DNA of 64,000 nt, taken from NCBI GenBank assembly GCA_036877525.1, contig JAZGTH010000008.1, positions 9,346,501 through 9,410,500 on the forward strand. The letters run 5' to 3'. The notes beneath the pieces are model-generated. The model was not told the DNA's origin. It worked only from the letters and a program-made list of their open reading frames with translations, and searched no databases. Positions 52,226-63,700 of this stretch are shown here, piece after piece. Origin of the DNA: Chromobotia macracanthus. Lineage: Eukaryota > Chordata > Actinopteri > Cypriniformes > Botiidae. The position numbers and the translations under genes are program-made. Each line of letters begins with the position of its first letter. Position 1 is the first letter of the stretch.

Positions 52226-55200
52226 TGAGCTACAGCCCAATAAGGTTTGTCTTGATTTTGTAAAAATGCCTGCAGACTGTATACTCACGGACATGAATCC
52301 CACCAGCTGTTGTTTTAATCTTGACCAATTTCCCATTGTTTTTCCCATTGTTTCAACCACAAACCCCTGAGTGGATGACCTCACCTGTAGTGAGATGAGA
52401 TGCAATTGAGTTGTAACAGTCACATGAGATTGACAGATTACATCTGTATAATGCACTAGTGTAACAATACATCCAATGAAGGATCGGTTAGTTCTAATAA
52501 CAGATGACCAAGATGAGCTAAATGCATGGTCAGCTTGCAAAAGAAAAATCAATTGCAAAGATGAGAACCAAAGAGTTGACAGGCTTTAAAAAGTGTTTGT
52601 CAGCAATGAACTGTACATTTTTCTCCCAAACGCTGTGTGCAAACATTAATAACAAGCAGAACTCTCTCTCTCGCTCCATCTCTACTCATTTGTATCTTTC
52701 AAAATCTTTCTCTTTCACTTATACACTTTCTGCTCTTGCTTTTGCGAGCGATCAATCATAAAAGCAGCGTGTGATATATTTTATTGATACACTCAGGTCT
52801 GATCTAAATGTAAAATGAGTCGTGCAGTTCTTTCTGCTTATGTTAGCGAGGAAATAGAAACAAAATGAGTTCCCGCGGTTTTCAGTACAAAGCTGCTTTT
52901 AGGTAACCTATTTATATACATTTATGATTTTATGAAGGAGTGCGGATGACACCTGATGAAAGAAAAAGAGAAGAAAAATAGCAAGAGGCAATATAGAAGC
53001 ATCTGAGATATGAGACCTAAATCAAATATTAAGGGTAATTGTTTCTACTTTAAAATACTTTGTCTTTGTCTGTAAGTTCATTTACCTGAGAACTCACCAC
53101 TGTGTCTGTGATGTCATCAAAACAATGCTTTAAGATGACATCATCATATTGCAACAAACAGCACATCACTGGCACATACAGTAACACAACAATGTTCTTC
53201 ACTTATTAGAGTTCATCTGTCATTTTGGCTAGTCTCCCATCAGGTGAGAAGGTGAGCCATTACCGCCATTATCTTTGATTTAGGGCCATTAAAGCTGTGC
53301 CACATTACCACAAACATATAAAGTGCAGCCCTTGGTCCCTCAGTCAAATGACTCTACTGAAAAATAAACAGAATCCATCACATCCCACAGCTCTGAAGAA
53401 TGAGACAAGGCAAATTTTTAAAAAGCAATACTTTGATTTGTAACACAGATAACTTATAAACCCTCTATACCAGTAAAACCTCAGATAAACACAACTCTAC
53501 GGTAGGTGCAACTAACAAGTGTCGTAAGATTTATATTTAAAAAGTGTACAGCAATAATTACTTGATTTGGTATGCTGAAATTAAATTGATTTTTAGAGCG
53601 ATTTAAGAAAAACGAGTTTGGAAAGATAGATTGGAGCAAAGAAAACTTAATAAGGTCAAAAATGCTATTAAAGTGTGACAGCAGTGAAGACAAAGCATTT
53701 CTTATGGGTGAAGCCCACAGTTTCAAAAACTATATTCTGCTCAAAACGGACGTAACTAGGTTGTTGAGAATGAAATGTATACTCTAATATCCATGAATAT
53801 TCACATGAAATAGGCTGTTAATTCAATCAGTCTCTGACACGGCTTTTCATTTTGTATTTATGTGGAGAAATCTCTCAGGGCCTGATTTGGCAGGAAAACG
53901 CTTGTGGTAATCAGCGAATAATAGAAGATTTTAGGTCTGAATGCTAATACTGCACTGTAATGATTTTATACCTAGTGCTTTCCTGAAACCTTTTTATTCT
54001 TTTTATAGTTTGGGTTCTTTTATTATCATCTTTATTTTTTCTATATTTTTTCATTATAAGAAACAACAGCATTACTCAAGAGTCAATTTATTAGTATCAA
54101 TTTATTCATTATAACAATGTATGCATTTAATGTATTAGTATAGTGCCTTTCCAAATACATCAAACACATACATACAGTTTCAAAGCCGTTTAAAAGTCTA
54201 AAAAACTTTTAAAAGTAAAGATTGTTTTTGGCAAACTAACACCGGAAAAGCTCTTGACCAGTGCAATAACCCTCCACAGATCACACCCAAATTTTTCTAT
54301 AACACATTACTTAAAAAAGGCCCGCCTGCCTTTCAGAAAGGACTACATCACCTAATTAATATTCATGAGTCAAACAGTTAATATTTATAATGTGTGCTCT
54401 ATTATAAAGAAGTGCTCTATTATATATCTTCAGACTGCTATATGATAGGTTAATTGAAAGGTAAAGCGTACTTCTCTTCCCTTTACTCTGTTGGTCTGCT
54501 TTTCAGTGTACTTCACAAGCATCCATTACTTTACTTTCCATTACTAGCTTTCATTTTCACTACAACAGTAGTTACGATTTGTACATCAAGAGATTTTGAC
54601 AGGGGTCTTTATGTCCAGTACTGTATATCCAGGTGTGTATACAATGGATTGAAGACCAAGCCATGACCTATACATATATATTGTTTTATCCCACTACTGC
54701 ACAAACACAGATGTCCATAATGACTAATGTTGTTTGTTACCATGCTTTTCTATGAAATGCATCATATATTTACTATACAAGCCTGTTCAAAAGCCGGCGG
54801 CATGGTCACATAAACAAATCTTTGTTTCCAGTCCTGTAATTCCAGTAATAAAATCATGCACCTGAAACTTAAGTGCTCACGAGAGCTATTTGTATTCTCA
54901 CCGCAGCCCGGCACTCATTAACTGTAAGTGGATACACCTACTCCACGATACGGAGCTCATTAAAGTCTGGACCTCTTGTTTGTCTGATGTATTGTAGAGA
55001 GGTGGACATTTGAAAACGTCCAGTACTACATGCAAAAAACAGCCCATTCTTGTCTATAGTTCTTGTCTAAAACAAGTTCAAATCACTCAGAAAGAATAAA
55101 TGCAATTTTATGTAGTTCCTGTACAAGGTTTTATGCATCACTGAGGTGTAACAAAGTCTATCCGCCTCCAACTAAATGAATACTCGCTCATTTGGCAGGA

Positions 55201-57007
55201 GTTCTTAGCTCCAGCTACTGCTCTGCTCATTTGTTTAACATCCGACAGTGCAGGTGGGCTGTGAACTTCTCTCTTTACCAAATGATTAGCATCATTTCAT
55301 AACTTGACTCTACAGTTTTCCATTATATTTTTATCTTTTGCGTTATCACACCTGTCTCTCTGACAGCCAGACTCGCCCGACAATTAATAAAACCAGGCTG
55401 ACTTGTGCTTTCCTAGCCAAAAACTAGCTTTTAGTTTTGTTTTTAACACAAATTAAAGGCAGGGTAGGCGATTTGTTATTCTGGTTGTTATAAAGTAAAA
55501 CCTAAATATATGATCTAAATTATCTAATATATTTATATAAATATACATATTTCATGGAAGGTGCTGGATCATAAAATGTTTGTCCAGTCATTGCATTCAG
55601 TCCAAATGAAGTGATAGGATGTTCTGCTTGCCTGGCAAACTATGTATTTGCATATCTTTGTGCATTGCTAGAGGAGGTGTGGCTTTGGAGAGCACTCTGA
55701 ACGGACGGCAGAAACTTATGTTTTTAAATGTAGGTTGCTGTTGCTAGCCACTTCGAAATTTCCAACCCTACTATCAATTTAACAAACTGCTTTAGAGAAG
55801 AGAAACATGCAGTTCTGTATTCACCATCTTGCTGATGCTGGTCTATTGCACATGTTTTTATCACGGGTCTAAAAGCATGCTTGTTGCTAAGGGCAACAGT
55901 GTATTTCCATCTACAGGAAAAATGCCTTTGATAACAATTACATGCCATATGCCTGCATTTGTATCATACCCTATATGTGCTTTACCGAGCTATTATATTG
56001 TTAGTAGAGAATATCACACACATGCCCTACTTTCATCAATTTCACAAAAAAAAAAAATGGAAAAAACAAGCTGACAAAGACTTTTGACTCCACAGCTGTG
56101 AATAATCACAGAAAAGCAAATAATTAGGAGAGTGAACCCATTGATTGCCATACTAAGAACAAGCCTCTGGGGTCAGTTCTCACGGCACCCCACTGAAAAC
56201 GCTAATCAACCAGACAAATCTATTAAATGCAAACTGCACCAACAACAAATTCATAACCAAAGTGCTCCAAGATACAGCAGAGAATCGCAAGGGAAACATT
56301 TAGTGTCGGTTTATGCATTGTGAGAGTGGGAAGGCCTCTGTGAGGAGACTCATTGTTCTCGGGTGACTTGGTTATGTGTCATTCTGTTGTGGCAGTAGGC
56401 AGTGGAGTCCAGGGCTTGGTACAAGCAGGGTTGGGATGGGAGGACAGAAGCTTGCTTGACAAAACCTTGGACTTATCCCAGCACCAGCTGCCAGCTCTAA
56501 AATGCAGCCTGTGAGAGCCTGTGGCATTTGATATCAACCACACTTTTACGTTTTTAGTTTGCTCTCAGTGTTGCTGTGATGACTGTTTTATGAAAATGAC
56601 AGAATCTTCTCTTATTGACTTCTGTTGGCGGTAAATTATTATAGAAGATGATGCTGTCAACAAGATCCACAGTGTAAGAAAGAGAACATGAATTAATTGA
56701 TATTGTTACAGAAAGTAGTAGTATAGAATTACCTTCTCTTCAGCTGTTTACAGATCACACTTGGCAGTAGATACAATGGCTCCCCAAAAATTACACACTT
56801 GAGGCACAATTCAAATAAATTAATATCACTGTATTACATAAAGTATCCAGGCAAACAATTGATGCTTTTCTCAGAACTAACTTCATTTTTGTGAGCCAGT
56901 TACAATTACTCACCACCAACTGAGTAGGATAGAATATCTGTTTAGCCTACAATGTGCAGTAAATTATTTAGAAGACTTAAAAATACAAAGATAAGATATA
57001 AGCAGGT

Positions 57008-57090
57008 GCAATATAAGGTCTTATATTGCAATATGCAATATAATTGCAATATGCAATATATTCTTATATTGCAATATGCAATATAAGAAG
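57008..57090. repeat. tandem near-palindromic repeat of TATTGCAATATGCAATATA
   Basis: Three tandem units of about 22-30 bases carry TTGCAATATGCAATATA and are flanked by CTTATATTGC and GCAATATAAG arms. Each unit is itself nearly palindromic, so several alternative cruciforms or hairpins are possible. Confidence 0.8.
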
Positions 57091-57145
57091 GTGCTTTTGC
57101 AAATATTGTACAAAATAAACAGGTGATTATGTATATAGTTTTCAA

Positions 57146-57278
57146 GTAACACTTTAAAAGTTCCATTCATTAACTTTAGTTATTGCATTAGCTAACGTAA
57201 ACTAACAATGAACTGTTTCACTTTTTGATTTATCTTTGTTCATGTTAGTTAACAAATGGGACCTTATTTGAAAGTGTT
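57146..57278. mobile_element. short MITE with AACACTTT ends
   Basis: The left end is GTAACACTTTAAAAGTTCC; the right end, on the other strand, is AACACTTTCAAATAAGGTCC. The interior has GCATTAGCTAACGTAAACTA and TTTGTTCATGTTAGTTAACA, a pattern common in teleost genomes. At about 133 bp it is probably an internally deleted copy. Confidence 0.7.
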
Positions 57279-59184
57279 CAAACAAAACAAATTTATTTTT
57301 GTTATAGCTTTAACCAAACAGCAAATGGCACCAGCAAAATGTTCTTTACGTTTACTGAAGGATCATGTAGTCATCACTGCTGACCTCGAGGAGGATTTGA
57401 TTGCAGGCTTTACATTTGAAAGCTCATGATCCCTGTAAGTATCGCTCAACATGAATCAAAGTGTTCCTTCGCTCAACAGAGATACAGTTAAAGATGAGGT
57501 CAAGTCCAGCGAGGATTGCTTCCACGCTCCAGAATGTGATGAAAATGCAAATCATAGCTTTTAATTATGTATACGCGTAACATATAACCCAGAATATCTG
57601 ACACTGTATCCTTAACTCATACACAAAACATAACATCAAATGAATCTTTCCTGATCTTTCTCCTTGTCAATATCTACAGCATCAAAGAGAAGTCAAAGTA
57701 TAGCTAATATAATATAATTTTATTTTATATATAAAGCTAATTAACACTATGAATAAATATATGAATACATATAATACACTATGAATACACTATGAACACT
57801 ATGACTCAATGGACCACGTGTATTTCTGTGCTTATTTCTGTTAATCTAGTTAATTATTCACTTGAATATCCTTAACAAACAAAGCCTCACAGTGCCTTAA
57901 AACACAGTTATAAAGTAGTTCTCAGTTCTAAACTGTGAAAACTTTGTGCCCAGATTTCTGTTTTTGCACTGGATTTAAAAACTGAGGGCCAAAAAAACTA
58001 CTTCAATTTTGAGAAACTACAACTTGGTGTGCAGAAACATTGTAGTTTAATGTAACTTTTATCCTGACAGGCCCTTCTAGACTGAAAATCTGATGCAGTG
58101 ATCTGATCTTTGACTGTTTGAGCCGTCCGATTGCAGAGTACAATGATCTAATCTGAGGGTTGAGTAATTGGATGATTCTCCTGTAATCTCACCACAGTCC
58201 AGGGCCATCATATTCCCTCACAGACGTTCCTTTATCTTCCTCCTGGCCCTGGAACATTCAAACCCTACATTTTAAGCAGAGCCATTTATCATATAACTCT
58301 GTCACAGAGCTTCCAGACAGAACCTGGAGAACAAAGGATTCATATTCCATGCAATGCACCGATGGCAATCTTTGATGTTGATGTCGCTTCGTAGAATGAA
58401 TTGCACCGGCCCTCAGTATGAGATTTATTCTCTTCTTCCTTTAAAAATCTTAAAATAGGCAGGGATCTGGAAACTTATTGCCTTTTTGGGTCAACTTTAG
58501 CAGTGTTTCATTGTGAGTGTCATTGTAAGTCTTGAATGAATAGTAAATAACATCAATATCTTAGAATACAACATGACAACTGCAGTGGATCCACAAAACA
58601 GTTTGTCCACACCCTTGCAGTCAACGGAAGAGCGCAACCCCTGGAACATCCACTATAAGAGCCAATCTGCAGATGTTAACATGGACAGTTGCTGTCATCT
58701 CTCTTTGACTGTCGTCATGGAAACTGATCAACTGAGTATCGGAGGCCAGGTGAAGTGTGTGTGTGCCTCCAGCAAACCATGTACAAAAAAAACGCCAAAC
58801 CAAATGCAACAGATGTTTTCCCATTATCACTCTCTGACAAACTCTCCAGATAGATCATAAATTATAATAACTAGAAGTGGAATTAGTTTATGATAATTTA
58901 TCAGTTTTTGGTCTGCTGAAATGTGGTAAAAATAGCAAAGAATAATTATTTTGGTCGGAACTTGATCTGTTTTGGGCTGTGCTGTTATGAAACTGTGGTT
59001 TCTCTCCGTTTAAATGACAGTTCTCAACTCTTAAAGGCTATAATGTATTGTCATAGAACTGGTCACTCAAATACTACAAATTCACCTTGGATGATCTGCA
59101 TAAATAATTAAGGAATTCTCTTCTCTTACAGTGAAGGTCTGGTTAATCTGGAATGTGATAACCTGTTTAATTAGCTCCTGTTCC

Positions 59185-59285
59185 TGTAGCTCAGTGGTAG
59201 AGTCTTGTGTTAGCAGCGCAAAAGGTCTTTGAGTGTACTGTAAATTGCTTTGGATAAAAGCATATGCATAAAAAATAAACGTATG
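59185..59285 (+). mobile_element. shortened tRNA-derived SINE, plus orientation
   Basis: The A box TGTAGCTCAGTGGTAGAGT lies at about 59185-59203, followed by GTGTTAGCAGCGCAAA. The B box is degenerate. The tail TAAATTGCTTTGGATAAAAG with CATATGCATA is the complement of the tail seen in the SINE at 7967. The body between head and tail is shortened. Confidence 0.65.
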
Positions 59286-60144
59286 CAAAATGCATAATTA
59301 TGTTTTCATAAATCATAACACATCTTATCATAATGTGTACAGTACTGTACTGCCCCCGGCTTTCAATTCAATAGGGTATACTGTAAATATGCATTTGTTT
59401 CCTCAACCATATGTGCAACAAAATATCACATTTAAATATTGCTGTGAACTCAAAAAGTTTCAAAGAAATCTAATGACAGTCACAAAATAATCTCAGGAAT
59501 TAATCTCGTCCTCTGGGCAATGAAGGAAATGTGCCTATTTGAATGACTCATCTGTTTAAACTCTATTTTAGGTGAGATTAAAAGGGAGGTTCAATTTTTT
59601 GGGAGACTAAACATGATGTCTCAGTTAACCAACAGAAACACTTGATGGGCGAGAAATATGGTGCTTTGGAGAGAAATAAAGACGCATACCTCTGCGAGAT
59701 GTATTTTGTGACGGTCAGGGGCGTTGTAATTCAACTAAGGGGGCTGGGATACATTGCAGTGATGATATTTTAAAAAAACACAAGACTGAACTTTCAATTT
59801 ATGCAAAAATATTCCATTACAGAACACAGCTACTCAGGCCACGCCATAGGCTGTCTCAGCTTCAAAGAGCAGTCACAATGAAAATATACTTTGTGGAGAG
59901 TGCAAAGACCATTACATTACTAGCAGTGGGTGCCTTTAGATTACCAGAGCCTGTGACGGAATTAGGATCCTGATAAAACTCCTGGCAATGAGGGCAGGGA
60001 TGAATACTGCTGTCTATTCTCTTTTATCTATTGTACTCTCTTATGCAACAGCTGGATGGTTGGTTTTACTCATGGGTTACTCTGAACTGATAGAAAACAG
60101 CCAGTGAGTAACACATACAGCTTCTCATCATGAGGTTGGGATGG

Positions 60145-60185
60145 TGACGTCATATTTGCGCATATGCCACACACACTATTTATAG
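60145..60185 (+). promoter_or_regulatory. consensus CRE followed by a TATA-like box
   Basis: The full palindromic cAMP-response element TGACGTCA (60145-60152) is followed about 24 bases later by CTATTTATAG (60176-60185). This is the usual arrangement of an inducible CREB/ATF promoter and would start transcription near 60,210, about 500 bases upstream of the first hdac11 coding exon. Confidence 0.45.
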
Positions 60186-60439
60186 CAACTACATGTCATC
60201 TCTAAGGACGGGTCTGGCTTACAGTCCTCAAAACGAACGCTATTTGCTTTTTGGGACTTAATGCAAATGTACAAAGTTCAAAATGAACATTTGTAAAATA
60301 ACTGCGTCACGTTTCAGCGGCGTACATCGCTCACATTAGACAGCGTGAATTATCCACTATGCATTTTTGCAGGACAATAAATAACATGGTCCGTTTTGTA
60401 TTTATTTTATTTTAGCGCTCATTTCAACCCATGCTAAGA

Positions 60440-60694
60440 AATTGTCAAAAGTTCAGGGTTTGTGTCGTCAGTGTGACGTAAGCAGAGACGCTTGCGTGAA
60501 GAGCGCAGCTGCGCTTCGGAGGGGAGGAACTACACGAGAGAAACGCTTAATGTTTGCGCGTAATTTTCTTATCTGTAAACGTTTCAAAGAAACAACATCA
60601 TTATCTGTTAGGAAGGTGTTTGACTGTGACCTTTTCATAATAAAACGACTAGACAACGAACATTATTTCGCCGTAGAAATAAGAGAGCTATAGA
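60440..60694 (+). promoter_or_regulatory. hdac11 upstream promoter / 5' leader region (first start)
   Basis: A CpG-richer stretch with a variant CRE (TGACGTAA, 60474-60481) directly precedes the short first coding exon at 60695. No TATA box is seen close by. The transcription start cannot be placed. Confidence 0.45.
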
Positions 60695-60705
60695 ATGGCT
60701 AGCAG
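60695..60705 (+). CDS. hdac11: hdac11 exon 1a, 11 coding bases
   Basis: ATGGCTAGCAG is followed by the donor GTGAGT, one of the best in the window. It ends in phase 2 and joins exon 2 to read MASSFHQTELY. An in-frame TAG lies just upstream of the ATG (AGAGCTATAGAATGG), so no longer N-terminus is possible from this exon. Confidence 0.6.
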
Positions 60706-63700
60706 GTGAGTCGTGTTGATTTCACATTTACAGCGATTATTCTCAAAAGCAATCATCTAAATGATTTTGCGAACCTTGGTCCCGGTGTTTTGAATGAGTA
60801 GTTCACATCTTGAATTGGGTCCATTTTGCTTACGTGAAGACTTTGGGAATGTTACGCTGAAGCAAAAATAATTCCTTATCTGGACTGCGTCCTCAAAATA
60901 CCCAGTGCGCCTGCGCAAGACAGGCAAAGCATTCTGGGCTATGTAGTTTTATGTATAGTGAGCTTCGGCGTCGAAGATTTTATGTAACAAAAATAATTAC
61001 AGCAGTTTAACAAAGTTTGTAGTTAGTCATAAAAGGATTATTTAGACATATAGTTATAACATTTCCCCCAATTGTTCTTCACAATAAGCCCAATACAGAA
61101 AGTTTCGCACTAATGGTTTAGTTGTATTGTTACCAGCTAACGTTGATATGCTGTGACCACAATGTCAGCAAAGGAAGATTCAGGAGGAAATAAAGGGTAG
61201 GTAAAATTCCCAGCTGACAGTCTGACCCATTACTTTAATATAATCCTAACTGTAAAAAGAGTCACACAAATTGACATATTCTTTTATATATTGTAAACAA
61301 TGGTGATTATTTACATTATTACGCATTCATCTTCCTGCAGTTTTCACCAAACTGAGCTATACGCAGAGGTTCCTGCGACATGCCTGCCCATCGTCTATTC
61401 TCCGGTGTACAACATCACCTTCATGGGGCTGGAGAAGCTCCACCCCTTTGATGCTGGCAAATGGGGCAAGGTCATTCACTTCTTAAAAGGTGCGCAGTAC
61501 CACTGCAGGTGCAGCCGGCCAGAGAGTTGCTCTGTGTAAGGTGATCAATGAAATGCAATACACGAGAGCAGCAAGTCAGCACAGGGAGGGGAGGGTTGGG
61601 GGGCAATCAGTGAGACAGAGATAATGAGGGAAGCTGAACTTCCCTTGGGATCAGCAGCAAGAGGACTTGCTTCTCGGGTGCTGCTGCAAGGTCAGGGGCA
61701 ACATGCAACTCAGGCAGCACTTGAGATAAACGAGTCAAGCCTGTACGATCTACTTTCCGCACTATTTCACTTAACAGCTTAGAGCATCTACTTCTTTTAA
61801 AGCTGCAGTCCGTAACATTTGCCTCTCTGTTGCCATCCCTGTTCTTAACATAAAATTGCAGGTTGCTAAGTCAAATGAAACCATGGCAAATCAGGGTAAG
61901 GTAATGTGACAGATTTAAGCACTGGTCTGTTATGTAGTTGCTCAGTAACTGAATTTTGTTCATTTTTAACTTAAAAAAGGTAAGAATTGCAGCTTTAAGG
62001 AAAAACCCTAGAAAACATTATGAGCTCTCACAGCTTAAGCATCAAATATTTGCATTTGCATTCACTGTTGCTTTAGTGTAACGCATTGATTTGTTTCCAG
62101 AGGAGCAGTTTATTACCGATGAGACCATTGTTCCAGCCCGGGAGGCCAGCGAGGCGGATCTTCTTGTGGTTCACACCTCACGCTACCTGAACAGGCTCAA
62201 GGTATACGTGCAGTCTGTGCTGTGTCCATGCCCTGGCTTGTCTTTTCACTCAGTTTTTCTCTTAACACTCATAATTCCATACACTGATGGCAAAAGGTTA
62301 CTATGAGCAACACAAACAGCCTATTCTAATTTTTAAATCGGTGTATCGTTTAACATAAACAGGCTTGCGAAAGACTGAAAATGTAGGCCTTGTATGAGAT
62401 TAGTGCCAGAAGTGGAATCAATTTTAATCTGTTATAGCCCCATTATGACTGTGGACATTTCCTACTTATGAAAAAGACATCCAGACTTCCCTTTTTATCT
62501 CACCAGCAATGAGCCAGCAATGCACAGAGGATGTGTACAAAAGCAAATTGCACCGGATTACTCATGAGCAGGCCTTTATTCCCATCAAATCAATCTCAGT
62601 CTTCTGCACAGATTGCAGTCTGCCAAGTGCCTAACGTCCCCATGAGTCAGCTGCTCCACCGTGCAGTCTGCACAAGCAACTTAGAGGTTTCTTAAAGGAA
62701 TAGATCACCCAAAAATGACATTTTTTCATTATTTACTCGCCCTCCTGTTGTTGTTTCAAAACTCGTATGCTGTAATTTGTTCAGGAGTACACTATATATT
62801 CTATGCTATGTTGCGTAGGACACATTAGCTTTGAAGAACAGACATATATTCAGGTCAGTATTTAAACAACTCTGCCCTCACTCGTGTTAATGCCACCAGA
62901 ATTAAAAAACGCCATAGCTTGTTTTGTTACTGTGCAAGAATCAACGCTGATTTGGTGTCAGGGATGTTGGCACACCATCATTGAATCTGTAGAGAAACGC
63001 AGGCTGAACACAAGCTTTAATTTCATTTTAGTCCTTTAATGATTTTACAGAAATGGCGATGTGAAATATGTTGAGTTCTTACATAGTAATCTATTTTGTT
63101 GATGCATGCTTTGCTTCAGTGGCTGGTTATAGCTGACTCCTGCTGCTCTCTGTTCACTCTTGAAGGCTGATCATACAGCTAGTCAATCACCCTTTAAATT
63201 GGCTGTGTATGTATTCTCTCTTTCCCTACTGCATGCAGAACGCTATCTTGGAGGGCTCCAGAGAGGTATCTGAGTTCTACTGTGACCGAATCTTATGTAC
63301 TTGCTTTACTCTTTTTCTTTATCTGTAATATGCAGTAGAGTTTATCCTGCTTTAACGTTTTGCCAACAGTTTGCATTTCCACTAAATCACCACCTGTATC
63401 AATTATATTCCACTCAGTCTGAATTTGAAACCTGACTTACTGTACAATCCAGCATCACCCTCTGTGAATTAGCTTTCTGTTTATTTGATTGCTTGTCTGG
63501 ACCATCACTTCCATTGTATTTTATGTCACGATATCTGTTCATTGTAATTTATGAGTTGAAATTTTCAGAGTATTTTCCATTGTAATAAAAAACCCTGTAG
63601 TTGTAATTTTGACCTCAAATATCAGATTGCTTACCGAGAACAATGTGATTTCTGCCCCTCACAGTGGTCTCTGGTGGTTGCCACCATCACAGAAATCCCA

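Larger units (their letters stand above)
52226..60144. other. intergenic region, right half
   Basis: No gene is recognised. The stretch contains a CT-rich tract near 52655-52685, a hairpin-forming repeat (57008-57090), a short MITE (57146-57278) and a SINE (59185-59285). A block at about 55457-55700 looks repeat-like, but I cannot confirm it from this window alone. Confidence 0.45.
62202..63664 (+). other. hdac11 intron between exons 3 and 4
   Basis: About 1.46 kb. It contains a decayed MITE 5' part at 62694-62850 and the 27-base microexon candidate at 63239-63265. The rest shows nothing recognisable. Confidence 0.6.

Noticed and set aside
52106..52558. 150-codon minus-strand open frame
   Set aside because: Half of it is MITE copy 9 read backwards; no protein similarity is apparent.
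60442..60693. 83-codon plus-strand frame ending next to hdac11 exon 1a
   Set aside because: It lies in the presumed 5' leader/promoter, stops two bases before the exon 1a ATG, and shows no recognisable domain.
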